64,000 bases of DNA, taken from the NCBI RefSeq assembly GCF_000969645.2, contig NZ_CP014222.1:3537740-3601739 (forward strand), given 5' to 3'. The position numbers and the translations under genes were made by a program. The DNA comes from Janthinobacterium sp. B9-8. GTDB taxonomy: Bacteria > Pseudomonadota > Gammaproteobacteria > Burkholderiales > Chitinibacteraceae. A model generated the notes under the pieces. The model worked only from the letters and a program-made list of their open reading frames with translations, searched no databases and had not been told where the DNA came from. Positions 1 to 8,570 of this stretch are shown here, piece by piece (position 1 is the stretch's first letter; every line of letters begins with the position of its first letter).

Positions 1-565
1 CCGGGCCTGTCCAGTACCAAACCATATGTGCCATCGGCAGGTAGGAGAAAGTAAACCAAAGCACGCAGAAAGCCATCACCGCAGCAAACTTAACCCGCTC
101 GGCAAATGCCCCCACAATCAAGCCGCAGGTGATCGCCGCAAATGCACCTTGAAAGACGACATAAATCAGCTCAGAGATGCCCACGCCTTTGGTAAAGGTT
201 GCAGCAATTGAATCCGGAGTCACACCTTGAAGCATCACTTTACTAAAAGAGCCAAAGAAAGCATTGCCTTCAGTAAACGCCAGCGAATAACCGTACACCA
301 CCCACAGCACTGAAATCATCGCAAATACAGAAAACACCTGCATTAGCACCGACAGCATGTTTTTAGAGCGAACCAAGCCACCGTAAAACAGAGCAAGGCC
401 GGGGATAGACATCAAAATCACCAAGGCGGTGGAGATAAACATCCACGCGTTATCCCCCTTATTAATGGTATCCACGATGGCGACGGGGGCGGACGCGGCC
501 ACTTCAACCGCAAACCCCTGTGCCGCTAATCCGCCGAGGGCGAGTGCTGCAAACAATTTGTTCAT
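1..565 (-). CDS. amtB: Ammonium channel AmtB (3' part cut by window edge)
   Basis: Inner-membrane ammonium/ammonia channel of the Amt/MEP/Rh family. Only the first 188 residues are present; the gene runs off the left edge. Translation of the minus strand gives MNKLFAALALGG, a signal-peptide-like first segment as in enterobacterial AmtB, followed by hydrophobic helices with the family stretches ALFYGGLVRSKN and FQGAFAAITCGLIVGAF. The first Phe of FQGAF corresponds to the outer pore gate Phe of AmtB (family knowledge). The ATG lies 24 bp downstream of glnK and has a purine-rich GGAGAGA upstream, so the two form one unit. GlnK is known to plug AmtB when nitrogen is plentiful, and the gene order fits that. 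Identification is secure; the length of the rest is unknown. Confidence 0.96.
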   Translation of the reverse strand, partial: MNKLFAALALGGLAAQGFAVEVAASAPVAIVDTINKGDNAWMFISTALVILMSIPGLALFYGGLVRSKNMLSVLMQVFSVFAMISVLWVVYGYSLAFTEGNAFFGSFSKVMLQGVTPDSIAATFTKGVGISELIYVVFQGAFAAITCGLIVGAFAERVKFAAVMAFCVLWFTFSYLPMAHMVWYWTGP

Positions 566-589
566 CGTCTCTCTCCTGCGATTTTTTAA

Positions 590-940
<351 letters not shown>

Positions 941-1024
941 TTAAAAGGTGGGGTACGATCAGAGATCAGCACAAAGCATGCCAAGCAAGAAAAAGCTCTG
1001 TTTTCATGGGCTTAAAAATCATGT

Positions 1025-1042
1025 GGGCAGGTGATGCACCAA
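1025..1042 (-). promoter_or_regulatory. Candidate sigma54 promoter of glnK-amtB
   Basis: On the minus strand the sequence reads TTGGTGCATCACCTGCCC. It has the invariant GG and GC of sigma54 promoters separated by exactly ten bases. The match to the full TGGCAC-N5-TTGC consensus is only moderate. Transcription would begin around 1013, giving a leader of about 85 bases before glnK. Together with the NtrC box upstream this is a standard nitrogen-control arrangement. The rest of 929-1256 holds no gene I can support. Confidence 0.55.
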
Positions 1043-1077
1043 CAATAGACGTTCCATGGTGCACTGCAACTTAAATT

Positions 1078-1094
1078 TGCACCAGAGTGGTGCA
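1078..1094 (-). promoter_or_regulatory. NtrC-binding site upstream of glnK
   Basis: TGCACCA-GAG-TGGTGCA is a perfect 17-bp palindrome with seven-base arms and matches the NtrC (GlnG) consensus TGCAC(Y)-N-(R)GTGCA. It lies about 70 bases upstream of the inferred sigma54 start for glnK. A second half-site-rich stretch (TGGTGCACTGCA, 1057-1068) sits between it and the promoter and may be a weaker second site. Confidence 0.7.
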
Positions 1095-1256
1095 ATCTAA
1101 AAATGGCAAGCTTCTGCTAAACTTAAATGCCAAACCAACACCGTTGCGGTGCCGGCACAAAAAGCACAACATTGAGAGCTGTTGCTTTAGCCCTGAAACG
1201 CGATAAAAACAAACCACCCCACAAACAGTGCCGCAACAATACAAAGGATATTCAAG

Positions 1257-1517
1257 ATGCTTAAAGATAAATTTTTTGATGAAATCGCCAGCAAAATCAC
1301 CGAAGCGATTGCAGCCAGCCCAGCCAAAGATATGGAAAAAAACGCCCGCGCCATGATGGCATCGGCTTTTACCAAAATGGATTTAGTCACCCGCGAAGAA
1401 TTCGAAATCCAGCAAGAAGTGCTCGCCCGCACCCGTGAAAAACTGCATGAGCTGGAAGCCCGCATCAACGAATTAGAAACCAAACTTCACGCTAACAACC
1501 CGCAAGACGCACTATGA
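1257..1517 (+). CDS. ubiK: Ubiquinone biosynthesis accessory factor UbiK (BMFP domain)
   Basis: Small 86-residue protein of the UbiK/YqiC (BMFP, brick-like membrane fusogenic) family, which helps the Ubi complex in aerobic ubiquinone synthesis in enterobacteria. The N-terminal half is amphipathic (KFFDEIASKITEAI) and the C-terminal half is a heptad-rich coiled coil (LARTREKLHELEARINELE), the standard layout. AAAGGA stands nine bases before the ATG. Its stop overlaps the start of the acetyltransferase gene by ATGA, so the two are translationally coupled. The upstream space holds the divergent glnK control region. Confidence 0.88.
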   Translation: MLKDKFFDEIASKITEAIAASPAKDMEKNARAMMASAFTKMDLVTREEFEIQQEVLARTREKLHELEARINELETKLHANNPQDAL

Positions 1518-2086
1518 TTTTTGGCCGAAAAACGCCAGAAGCATTACACATCAACACAGAGCGCTTAAAGCTTGTGCTGGCCGAGCCTGCACAAGCCGTG
1601 GTTTGGGCAAAATTCCAGCAAGAAAACCGCCACCACCTTGCTCCTTGGGACCCACAAAGGGATGAAGACTTTTTCACTCCTTTTGCATGGCAGCTCAGGC
1701 TAGAAAATGCTCGGCTACAATATCAGCAAGGCACAGCCATTCACTGGGCTTTGCTCGATCAGCACAGTACTGAAATGCTGGGGCAATGTAGTTTCAGTAA
1801 TATCGTGCAAGGGCCATTTATGGCTTGTCATCTTGGGTATTCTTTAGCAGCAGCGGCAGAAGGCCGGGGGCTGATGAAAGAGGCACTTGATGCAACGATT
1901 CATCATCTGTTCAGCACCCGGGATTTACACCGGATTATGGCAAACCATCTGCCGCAGAATCTACGCAGTGCCAGACTCTTACAAAGCCTAGGGTTTGAAA
2001 AAGAAGGTTATGCTCGTTCTTACTTAAAAATTGCAGGGCAATGGCAAGATCATGTTTTAAATTCGCTGATTAATCCGGCACATTAA
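1514..2086 (+). CDS. GNAT acetyltransferase, RimJ-like
   Basis: 190-residue GNAT-family N-acetyltransferase resembling RimJ/RimL, enzymes that acetylate ribosomal-protein N-termini. Family signs are the N-terminal INTERLKLVLAEP, the region HLGYSLAAAAEGRGLMKEAL with the acetyl-CoA-binding motif A (G-R-G-L-M), NLRSARLLQSLGFEKEGY near residue 160, and the closing WQDHVLNSLI, which is very close to the RimJ C-terminus. Starts inside the last codons of ubiK (ATGA overlap). The substrate cannot be read from the sequence; the specific RimJ assignment is an inference from overall resemblance. Confidence 0.82.
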   Translation: MIFGRKTPEALHINTERLKLVLAEPAQAVVWAKFQQENRHHLAPWDPQRDEDFFTPFAWQLRLENARLQYQQGTAIHWALLDQHSTEMLGQCSFSNIVQGPFMACHLGYSLAAAAEGRGLMKEALDATIHHLFSTRDLHRIMANHLPQNLRSARLLQSLGFEKEGYARSYLKIAGQWQDHVLNSLINPAH

Positions 2087-2209
2087 GGAGAGGAGCGGCT
2101 TGCAGCTGCGAAGCAACCAGAGTGACCTTACACACTGTACCAAGCCATATTGCAGCCTGTACCATGCGCCACTTTTAAAGATGAAAGTTTATCGAAAGGA
2201 AGCATAATA

Positions 2210-2911
2210 ATGAATAAATATGCAGCAGAGTTTATAGGCACATTTTGGTTAGTGCTCGGTGGTTGCGGCAGTGCCGTATTAGCAGCCGCCTTCCCCGCCC
2301 TGGGGATTGGCTTTGTAGGTGTTTCTTTAGCTTTTGGTCTTACCGTACTAACCATGGCCTACGCGATAGGCCATATTTCTGGCTGCCACCTTAACCCCGC
2401 CGTTTCTATCGGCCTCTGGGCGGCCAAGCGCTTCCCCGCCAATCAACTTATCCCTTATATCGTTGCCCAAGTTTTAGGCGGGATTGTGGCAGCAACCGTG
2501 CTGTATTTTATTGTGACCGGCAAAGCAGACTTTACGACCCTAGGTGGCTTTGCTTCAAATGGCTACGGTGACTACTCACCGGGCAAGTTTTCAATGGCTG
2601 CCGCGCTGATCACGGAAGTGGTGATGACCATGATGTTTCTGATCATCATCTTGGGCGCTACAGACAAACGTGCTCCACAGGGCTTTGCACCGATCGCCAT
2701 TGGTCTGGGACTCACACTGATTCACCTGATCAGTATTCCTGTGACCAACACCTCGGTCAATCCGGCACGTAGTACCGCAGTTGCGCTATTTGCGGGTGAC
2801 TTTGCTATCGGCCAACTCTGGCTATTTTGGCTGGCCCCAATTGCCGGAGCCATCTTAGGTGCCGTGATTTACCGCTTTATTGGTAGTGAAGATCACAGTC
2901 TGCTTAATTAA
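2210..2911 (+). CDS. aqpZ: Aquaporin Z
   Basis: Inner-membrane water channel of the MIP family, 233 residues. The two half-helix NPA signatures are present: [11 protein letters not shown] near residue 63 and [13 protein letters not shown] near residue 185, and the selectivity-filter region [13 protein letters not shown] with Cys matches AqpZ rather than glycerol facilitators. The ATG at 2210 is chosen over an in-frame start 60 bases upstream because GAAAGGA stands nine bases before it and the upstream residues are unlike the family. Monocistronic by context: it is followed by an inverted repeat and a different type of gene. Confidence 0.95.
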   Translation: MNKYAAEFIGTFWLVLGGCGSAVLAAAFPALGIGFVGVSLAFGLTVLTMAYAIGHISGCHLNPAVSIGLWAAKRFPANQLIPYIVAQVLGGIVAATVLYFIVTGKADFTTLGGFASNGYGDYSPGKFSMAAALITEVVMTMMFLIIILGATDKRAPQGFAPIAIGLGLTLIHLISIPVTNTSVNPARSTAVALFAGDFAIGQLWLFWLAPIAGAILGAVIYRFIGSEDHSLLN

Positions 2912-2923
2912 AGCGGGTCGTGC

Positions 2924-2970
2924 AGCCTGTCGGATTTAAGCGATGTCCGCTAGAAAATGTCCGGCAGGCT
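2924..2970. repeat. Inverted repeat downstream of aqpZ
   Basis: AGCCTGTCGGA (2924-2934) and TCCGGCAGGCT (2960-2970) pair over eleven positions with one mismatch around a 25-base loop. No T-tract follows, so it is not a typical intrinsic terminator. Function unknown; it may stabilise the aqpZ mRNA 3' end. Confidence 0.45.
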
Positions 2971-3033
2971 AATAAAGGCGCGGCTTAATCCCGAGCGCGC
3001 TATGTTGAGTTACTTTTGAACAAGGATGCAGCA

Positions 3034-3489
3034 ATGAAAGCTATACCAGACGGCTATCACACAGCAACGCCTTACTTAATAGTCAACGATGCAGTTAGCG
3101 CCATTGCGTTTTATAAAAGCGCCTTTAATGCCATAGAAGTGATGCGCTTAGCCGACCCAAGCGGCAAAATCGCTCACGCCGAAGTTAAAATTGGCGATTC
3201 ATCCATTATGCTGGCCGACGAGCATCCAGAAATGGGCTATATAAGCGCAGCCACTTTGGGTAATTCACCAGTGAGCATCATGCTGTATATAGCAAATGTA
3301 GACGCTGCTTTTGAGCAAGCCATTAAACACGGTGCTGTTGAGCTACGCGCAGTCAGCGATCAGTTTTATGGCGATAGAATGGGCACATTAAAAGACCCGT
3401 TTGGCCATATCTGGAGCCTTGCTACACATATTGAAGATGTTTCCCCAGAAGAAATCGACAAGCGCTTTGCAGCGTTTTTTACTCAGTAA
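3034..3489 (+). CDS. VOC/PhnB-like glyoxalase-fold protein
   Basis: 151-residue protein of the vicinal-oxygen-chelate superfamily, PhnB-like group. It starts with the typical beta strand TPYLIVNDAVSAIAFYKSAF and contains KIAHAEVKIGDSSIMLADE, and FYGDRMGTLKDPFGHIWSLATH, the last being a hallmark of this group. Such proteins are often annotated as glyoxalase/bleomycin-resistance-like; the real substrate is unknown and metal ligands are not certain. The ATG at 3034 is preferred over an upstream TTG at 3016 because AAGGA sits seven bases before it. A strong hairpin terminator follows directly. Confidence 0.85.
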   Translation: MKAIPDGYHTATPYLIVNDAVSAIAFYKSAFNAIEVMRLADPSGKIAHAEVKIGDSSIMLADEHPEMGYISAATLGNSPVSIMLYIANVDAAFEQAIKHGAVELRAVSDQFYGDRMGTLKDPFGHIWSLATHIEDVSPEEIDKRFAAFFTQ

Positions 3490-3507
3490 AACGAATCCCA
3501 TAAGCGC

Positions 3508-3541
3508 AAAAAAGCCGATCTATACGTAGATCGGCTTTTTT
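3508..3541. terminator. Bidirectional intrinsic terminator
   Basis: A 15-bp perfect stem (AAAAAAGCCGATCTA, loop TACG, then its complement) is flanked by A6 and T6. It serves the VOC gene on the plus strand and RNase P RNA on the minus strand, which end 19 and 16 bases away. Confidence 0.93.
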
Positions 3542-3556
3542 ACTTATTGGGGTTGC

Positions 3557-3987
3557 GGAGCCGGCCGATAAGCCGGGTTTTGTAGCCTTGAGTTACCCCA
3601 AGGTGACAGTCATTCCTCTAGGCCCAGCATTGCTACTGGGCTCGTGCAACCTACCCGTAGACTCGGCGGGCCACCTCAACGTCTACTGCTTGGTCTTGCT
3701 CCGGATGGGGTTTACCCTGCCGTCCGTGTTACCACGTCCGCGGTGCGCTCTTACCGACAAACCTTGCGGCCTGCATCCCTGACGGGAACACCTTTTCACC
3801 CTTACCTGATCCCAATCCGGCCTTGTATCAATAAAGGCTTTTAACTTGGGCCATCGGCGGTTCAGCTCTCTGTTGCACTTTCCGTCGCCTTGCAACGCCC
3901 GGTCGTTAACCGGCATCCTGCCCTATGGAGCCCGGACTTTCCTCCCCCATACCCTAAAAGTATGGCAGCGACTGTCTAGCCTGCTCC
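3557..3987 (-). ncRNA. rnpB: RNase P RNA, bacterial class A
   Basis: Catalytic RNA of RNase P, which trims the 5' ends of tRNA precursors. On the minus strand the hallmark conserved stretches are present in order: AGACAGTCGC near the 5' end, GGGGGAGGAAAGTCCGGGC, CTCCATAGGGCAGGATGCC, the central TAAGGGTGAAAAGG, AGAGCGCACC, GGTAAACCCCATCCGGAGCA, GATGAATGACTG-like CTAGAGGAATGACTG, and the 3' CAAAACCCGGCTTATCGG. The proposed ends pair with each other (GGAGCAGGC at the 5' end with GCCGGCTCC at the 3' end, one mismatch), giving helix P1. Exact ends are uncertain by a few bases. It ends against the shared terminator. Confidence 0.96.
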
Positions 3988-4001
3988 GCAGCGGCGGATT
4001 A

Positions 4002-4493
4002 TCACACCTCTGGGGCTGCTTGTGCAAATGGCAAACCGCTTATTTGTGATAAATCACCGGCCATTTGCTGTGCTTTAGCGATTCCCCGTTGGCTGGCAGG
4101 GAAATATGCGAACACAAAGCGACGAGTGGTTTCGCCATCTTCGCGATTAATCAGGCTAAGCCACACGCTATCCTTGCCAAAAACATTAGGCTCTTGCGTG
4201 AGCTCTACCCGCTCAAAACCACTCACGGGCTCGCTTTTCCTCCATACCGGCACAAGCCCCAGCAACATGGTACGACGCTCCAGAATAGTGCCGTCGGTAT
4301 ATTGCTCGCCCGGCAGCGCCCAGAACATCAAGCCCAAGACAACCATGGAATACCAGAACACGCCAAAGAAATGATTTTCAAAGTGCACCGAATCGATCAA
4401 GGGCTGGCCCCACCAAGCGACGGCAATCATCGCCACGCCAAACATCCACCAGCCGGGTTTTGACACGGCACGGCTAACTAAAATCGTTTTCAA
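4002..4493 (-). CDS. Hypothetical membrane protein downstream of pyrC
   Basis: 163-residue protein I do not recognise. It has two hydrophobic segments near the N-terminus (around residues 15-32, [11 protein letters not shown], and 45-63, [16 protein letters not shown]), then a soluble domain with [20 protein letters not shown] and ends in a Pro/Ala-rich tail. TTG is used as start: TTG at 4493 overlaps the pyrC stop as TTGA and has GGAAG five bases upstream; another TTG at 4505 is possible and would add four residues. Translationally coupled to pyrC, but the pairing says little about function. Confidence 0.7.
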   Translation of the reverse strand: MKTILVSRAVSKPGWWMFGVAMIAVAWWGQPLIDSVHFENHFFGVFWYSMVVLGLMFWALPGEQYTDGTILERRTMLLGLVPVWRKSEPVSGFERVELTQEPNVFGKDSVWLSLINREDGETTRRFVFAYFPASQRGIAKAQQMAGDLSQISGLPFAQAAPEV

Positions 4494-5524
4494 ACCAGCT
4501 TCCAATGGATTTCTTCCCCGGCGCGTAAAGGCACAACATTGTGCTCACCAAATGGATAGCTGGCTGGCACTTGCCAGCTTTCTTTAAGCAAAGTGACTGT
4601 ATCCGTGTTTTCTGGCAGGCCATAAAAAGCCGGGCCATTTTTAGAGGCAAAGGCTTCGAGTAAATCAAGCGCTCCGACCGACTCAAACGCTTCGGCATAT
4701 AAAGCCAGCGCAGCATGGGCAGAATAAATACCCGCGCAGCCACAGGCCGCCTCCTTGGTGTGCTTAGCGTGAGGTGCACTATCCGTGCCTAGGAAGAATT
4801 TTTTGCTACCAGATGTCACCGCCGCCAGAAGCGCACGACGATGCTCTTCACGCTTCAGTACCGGCAGGCAATAATGATGCGGACGAATTCCGCCAGTAAA
4901 CAAGGCATTTCGATTCATCAATAAATGCTGTGGTGTAACCGTAGCTGCAATATTTGGCCCAGCCTTTAAGACATATTCAGCCGCCTGCCTGGTGGTGATA
5001 TGTTCAAACACAATTTTTAATTTAGGCAGCCGCTGCTGCAATACCATCAGCACGCTATCGATAAACGCCGCTTCACGATCAAACACGTCCACCTGCGGAT
5101 CGGTCACTTCACCGTGCACCAAAAATGGCAGGCCCAGCTCGGCCATTTTTTCTAAGGCAGGCATGACTTTATCGAAGTTAGTCACGCCGGAATCCGAATT
5201 AGTCGTCGCTCCAGCAGGATAAAGCTTCACTGCTTTTACAAAACCACTTTGCTTAGCTTTCACCACTTCTTCAGGGATTAAGTGATCGGTTAAATACAGC
5301 ACCATCATCGGATCAAACTGCACGCCTGCAGGCAGGGCTTCCAAAATCCGCTGGCGATAGGCAAATGCCGCATCTACGGTGGTCACTGGCGGCTTCAGAT
5401 TAGGCATAACAATTGCCCGTGCGAACTCCTTAGCGGTATGCGGCAAGACGGCAGCCATTAAATCGCCATCGCGTAAATGCAGATGCCAGTCGTCGGGGCG
5501 GATAATGGTGATTGATTTGCTCAT
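4490..5524 (-). CDS. pyrC: Dihydroorotase
   Basis: Zinc enzyme of pyrimidine biosynthesis that interconverts carbamoyl aspartate and dihydroorotate. 344 residues, the size of the E. coli-type (class II) PyrC. The metal-binding HLHLRDGD lies near residue 14, followed by [13 protein letters not shown], the carbamylated-Lys region [20 protein letters not shown] near residue 100, the His in [20 protein letters not shown] and [20 protein letters not shown]. All are intact. Start ATG at 5524. The next gene on the same strand starts at its stop codon. Upstream lies a palindromic intergenic repeat rather than an obvious promoter. Confidence 0.97.
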   Translation of the reverse strand: MSKSITIIRPDDWHLHLRDGDLMAAVLPHTAKEFARAIVMPNLKPPVTTVDAAFAYRQRILEALPAGVQFDPMMVLYLTDHLIPEEVVKAKQSGFVKAVKLYPAGATTNSDSGVTNFDKVMPALEKMAELGLPFLVHGEVTDPQVDVFDREAAFIDSVLMVLQQRLPKLKIVFEHITTRQAAEYVLKAGPNIAATVTPQHLLMNRNALFTGGIRPHHYCLPVLKREEHRRALLAAVTSGSKKFFLGTDSAPHAKHTKEAACGCAGIYSAHAALALYAEAFESVGALDLLEAFASKNGPAFYGLPENTDTVTLLKESWQVPASYPFGEHNVVPLRAGEEIHWKLV

Positions 5525-5574
5525 ATTTTGATTCTCAGTATTTGTGAATGAGTAACTGATGTTTCGCAGAAAAA

Positions 5575-5697
5575 AACCTTAAACCACAGAGTAAAACGAG
5601 GACACAGAGTGCCACAGAGAAAATCATCTAACCGTTGTTTTTCTCGGTGAAACTCTGTGCTCTCTGCCTTCTCTGCGGTTTAAGGTTTAGCACTCTC
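5575..5697. repeat. ACAGAG palindromic repeat, copy 1 (CCAC type)
   Basis: Long imperfect palindrome between pyrC and tusA. Left end AACCTTAAACCACAGAG, right end CTCTGCGGTTTAAGGTT, with inner GACACAGAG and AACTCTGTG. It fills most of the 5525-5776 gap. It belongs to the family found in many intergenic spaces of this window. Confidence 0.85.
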
Positions 5698-5776
5698 TCC
5701 TCTTCATCAAAGGTTTTTAGTTCGCGATTTCCAAAAGCTACGCAACATCAGCAGGTAAACATATTTGGCCTGACTC

Positions 5777-6016
5777 TTAGCGTTTACGAATCAAAAACAA
5801 AAATTTATCGTCTTGCGGCCAGGTCTCGATAAGCTCGTGCCCTGTTTGGCGGCAAAAGGCGGTGAAATCGGTTGGCGTCGCCGGATCGGTACAGATCACA
5901 TGCAGCACTTCACCACTTTGCATCGTGGCAAGCGCCTTTTTAGTGCGCAGGATAGGCAGCGGGCAATTGAGGCCACTTAAATCGGCGGCTTGCTGGTGCT
6001 CTGGGCGGCTGGACAT
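5777..6016 (-). CDS. tusA: TusA/SirA-family sulfurtransferase
   Basis: 79-residue member of the TusA family, small cytosolic sulfur carriers used in tRNA thiouridine synthesis and other sulfur relays. The defining Cys-Pro-x-Pro motif is present in LSGLNCPLPILRTKKAL, with the reactive Cys at about residue 19; the rest (MQSGEVLHVICTDPAT, DFTAFCRQTGHEL) matches the fold. Alone on its strand. Whether it serves tRNA modification or another sulfur route cannot be decided here. Confidence 0.9.
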   Translation of the reverse strand: MSSRPEHQQAADLSGLNCPLPILRTKKALATMQSGEVLHVICTDPATPTDFTAFCRQTGHELIETWPQDDKFLFLIRKR

Positions 6017-6146
6017 GGATGTCTCCGAGCGAAAAAGATCTATTGTAGCAAGCTCGTCAAGCCCTGCCGTTATTGCATGACTAAGAACAAGGCAACTTCA
6101 ACCTTTAAAATCATACTTAAATGAAAAAATCACCATCAGGGCTCAA

Positions 6147-6163
6147 TTTAAGACGCGCTTAAG
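6147..6163 (+). promoter_or_regulatory. PmrA/QseB-type response-regulator box
   Basis: TTTAAG-ACGCG-CTTAAG is a perfect direct repeat of the YTTAAG half-site with a five-base spacer, the known arrangement for PmrA/BasR- and QseB-type regulators. It lies 63 bases upstream of the PepSY gene and the two-component genes behind it, so autoregulation is likely. Confidence 0.6.
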
Positions 6164-6225
6164 TTTCACTTCATAGTGCTGTGGTGAAATGGCATCACTT
6201 ATTCATCTTCCTCAAGGAAAACACT

Positions 6226-6498
6226 ATGAAAATCGCTACTTTACTTGCCATCACCACGCTTGCTGCTTCTTCTTTCAGTATGGCTGATAACTACTACTGC
6301 GCCACCCACCCAAAATCGGAATGGCTAGCTGGCAGCGTGGCTCATACCAAAATTGTAGCGATGGGCTACAAGGTGAAAGAGTTTAAAGAATCTGGCAATT
6401 GTTACAAAATTGAAGGCTGGAATAAGGAAGGCCAAAAAGTAGACGTTTATTTCGATCCAAAAACCTTAGACTTAGTAAAATCTAAATTAGACGATTAA
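6226..6498 (+). CDS. Secreted PepSY-domain protein
   Basis: 90-residue protein with an N-terminal signal peptide (MKIATLLAITTLAASSFSMA, cleavage near residue 20) and a PepSY-like domain (KIVAMGYKVKEFKESGNCYKIEGWNKEGQKVDVYFDPKTL). Such proteins are commonly encoded next to QseBC/PmrAB-type systems and act in the periplasm, possibly by modulating the sensor; that role is an inference. AAGGAA precedes the chosen ATG at 6226 with proper spacing. A PmrA/QseB-type box lies upstream and the response regulator gene begins 40 bases downstream. Two cysteines (YYCATH and GNCYK) could form a disulfide. Confidence 0.8.
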   Translation: MKIATLLAITTLAASSFSMADNYYCATHPKSEWLAGSVAHTKIVAMGYKVKEFKESGNCYKIEGWNKEGQKVDVYFDPKTLDLVKSKLDD

Positions 6499-6538
6499 TC
6501 CTCTGGCTCAAGCCAGCGGAAGGCCATCAAGGATAAAT

Positions 6539-7198
6539 ATGCGCTTACTACTGGTTGAAGACGATGCCCTCTTAGGCGATGGCATTGCCGAGGGTTTAAG
6601 CGATGCTGGCTTTGTGGTCGATTGGCTAAAAGACGGCGAATCGGCCAGGCTAGCCTTGATGACGGAGCATAGCTTTGATGGTGTAGTGCTGGATATTGGC
6701 CTGCCGCGTATGGATGGCTTGCAGCTTTTGGCGTGGATACGCCGCGAGCGCGGCCATTTGCCAGTACTCTTACTCACGGCCAGAGACAGTATTGAAGATC
6801 GCATCAAGGGGCTGGATGCGGGGGCAGATGATTATCTGATCAAGCCCTTTGCCTTAGGTGAGCTTTGCGCAAGGGTACGGGCTTTAGTACGCCGTGGTCT
6901 GGGCAAACATGATGGCGAGCTATGCTGGCAGGATCTGGTGCTCGATCCGGCACATCAATCGGTGCAACAAGCAGGCCAGATACTCAATCTCACGGCGATG
7001 GAATACCGACTATTGCATCTTTTAATGGCGAATCATCCGCATTATTTATCACGCCCCCAGTTTGAAGAAAAGCTCTATGGCTGGCAGCAGGATATTGAAA
7101 GCAACACCCTCGATGTACATCTCTCGCATTTACGCAAAAAGCTAAATAAAGTAGTCATACGCAATGCTCGGAATCTGGGCTGGCGATTAGAAACATGA
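6539..7198 (+). CDS. OmpR-family response regulator (QseB/PmrA-like)
   Basis: 219 residues: receiver domain (1-115) with acidic pocket Glu7-Asp8-Asp9, phosphoacceptor Asp52 in VVLDIGLPRMDG, Thr in LLLTARD and Lys in LIKPF; then a winged-helix DNA-binding domain (about 125-219) with NLTAMEYRLLHLLMAN and SNTLDVHLSHLRKKL. This is the QseB/PmrA/TctD-type branch. Its gene overlaps the histidine kinase by ATGA. The upstream YTTAAG-N5-YTTAAG box fits this branch. The inducing signal is unknown. Confidence 0.93.
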   Translation: MRLLLVEDDALLGDGIAEGLSDAGFVVDWLKDGESARLALMTEHSFDGVVLDIGLPRMDGLQLLAWIRRERGHLPVLLLTARDSIEDRIKGLDAGADDYLIKPFALGELCARVRALVRRGLGKHDGELCWQDLVLDPAHQSVQQAGQILNLTAMEYRLLHLLMANHPHYLSRPQFEEKLYGWQQDIESNTLDVHLSHLRKKLNKVVIRNARNLGWRLET

Positions 7199-8517
7199 AA
7201 AATTGGCTGAAAAGCGCCTCGCTTGCCACACGGCTTACCCTACTGGTGCTGCTACTCACCTCACTCACCTGGGCCGCATTCAGCGCCGTTTTGCTCTATG
7301 AAACCCACGATGAAGTCAACGAGCTGCTGGATAAACAGCTTTATGTTTATACCGAGCTGCTTTGGCAAAGCCTGGACGACAGCGACGATTTAAAAATCTT
7401 AATCAGTGGCAAACCCGATCACTTACCCCGTGTAGTTTTTAGCCTCTACAGCAGTGAAGGCAAGCTTTTGCTCTCCAGCAGTGAGTATGTTTTGCCGTTT
7501 CAAACCGAATACGAGAAAAAAACCCGCACCATCACAATGGATGATCACCGCTGGGAAATCGCCGTTCGCCAAAATGATGAGCGACAACTTATCGTGGGCG
7601 AGCCACACCAAAAGCGCGAGCAGTTGATTGATGAAATCATTGAATATCTAGGGATCACCGCCATGATTGCCTTGGCCATTCTATTGCCGCTGCTGCTCTT
7701 GGCTATTCGGCAAGGATTACTGCCACTGCGTGCCGTCGATGCCGAACTTGCCCGCCGTGCCCCCGATAATCTGGAAGCACTCACCCTCGCCGTGCCGCGT
7801 GAAATTGCACCGCTACGCAACCGGCTCAATACACTCTTTGCCCAAGTGAGCGCCACCTTAGAAAAAGAGCGGCGATTTACTGCCGATGCGGCCCACGAGC
7901 TACGCACGCCTCTGGCCGGATTACGCGTACAAATCGAGCTGGCCCAAGGCAGCCCGCGCCCCGAAGCGCGTGAAAAAGCGTTAAAACAAGCTCTGCTGGG
8001 CGTGGATCGCAGCACCCATCTGGTCGGACAATTGCTTGAACTCGCCCGCTTAGATTTTGCTGCCATTCAAACAGATCAAAAAGTAGATATCGTGCAACTA
8101 GCCGAGTACGCATTACAAGATGCAGGGCTAGCCCCGGAATACTTACATACAGAAAATACCGGCACTTGGTATGGGCACGCGGGATTACTGGCGCTGCTAC
8201 TGCGCAATTTGCTCGATAATGCCAAGCGCTACGCCGGAGAAAACACGGCCATCACGATCCAGATCAATCAAAACTCCATATGCATTAGCGATAATGGCCC
8301 CGGCGTTGCGCCCGAGGTATTGGCCCGCCTAGGTGAGCGCTTTTATCGACCGCCCGGCCAAAGCCAAACCGGTGCAGGGCTAGGATTATCGATTGTGCAT
8401 CGCATTGCCGAGCTGCACCGTGCCCACGTTACCCTTGCCAGTAATCATGGTTTTCAAGTCACAATCCGTCAGGAACGTATTGGCCCGCCTAGCAAAGCAA
8501 AACCAGTACAGAGCTAG
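7195..8517 (+). CDS. Sensor histidine kinase (QseC/PmrB-like)
   Basis: 440-residue membrane kinase partnered with the preceding regulator. Two membrane segments (about 12-34 and 147-170) enclose a periplasmic sensor of some 115 residues. The phosphoacceptor is His234 in AAHELRTPLAGL; N-box NLLDNAKRYAGEN, G1 box SDNGPGV and G2 box GAGLGLSIV follow. After the usual C-terminal strand NHGFQVTIRQ the protein continues for about a dozen residues (IGPPSKAKPVQS) that are encoded by a diverged tandem copy of the gene's own ATPase region (see the remnant at 8477-8570). The present C-terminus therefore looks secondarily extended. Catalytic boxes are intact, so activity is expected. Confidence 0.92.
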   Translation: MKNWLKSASLATRLTLLVLLLTSLTWAAFSAVLLYETHDEVNELLDKQLYVYTELLWQSLDDSDDLKILISGKPDHLPRVVFSLYSSEGKLLLSSSEYVLPFQTEYEKKTRTITMDDHRWEIAVRQNDERQLIVGEPHQKREQLIDEIIEYLGITAMIALAILLPLLLLAIRQGLLPLRAVDAELARRAPDNLEALTLAVPREIAPLRNRLNTLFAQVSATLEKERRFTADAAHELRTPLAGLRVQIELAQGSPRPEAREKALKQALLGVDRSTHLVGQLLELARLDFAAIQTDQKVDIVQLAEYALQDAGLAPEYLHTENTGTWYGHAGLLALLLRNLLDNAKRYAGENTAITIQINQNSICISDNGPGVAPEVLARLGERFYRPPGQSQTGAGLGLSIVHRIAELHRAHVTLASNHGFQVTIRQERIGPPSKAKPVQS

Positions 8518-8570
8518 GTTTATCTATCGTGTAGAGAGTTGCCGAATTACATCAAGCATCTGGCATGCTC
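8477..8570 (+). pseudogene. Remnant duplication of the histidine kinase 3' region
   Basis: GTATTGGCCCGCCTAG at 8477-8492 is identical to 8317-8332 inside the kinase gene. After a deletion of roughly 23 bases the similarity continues (CAAAGCAAAACCAGTACAG against CAAAGCCAAACCGGTGCAG). In a shifted frame the copy reads ELGLSIV-stop-RVAELHQA against GLGLSIVHRIAELHRA of the intact gene. It is a decayed fragment of a G2-box region; its first part now codes for the kinase's last residues and its stop. Confidence 0.8.

Noticed and set aside
3588..3916. Several overlapping open frames of 60-77 codons on both strands
   Set aside because: They lie inside the RNase P RNA gene, whose conserved RNA motifs explain the sequence.
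7545..8066. 173-codon minus-strand frame opposite the histidine kinase
   Set aside because: Serine/arginine-rich shadow translation of a real kinase domain; no start signal and no family resemblance.
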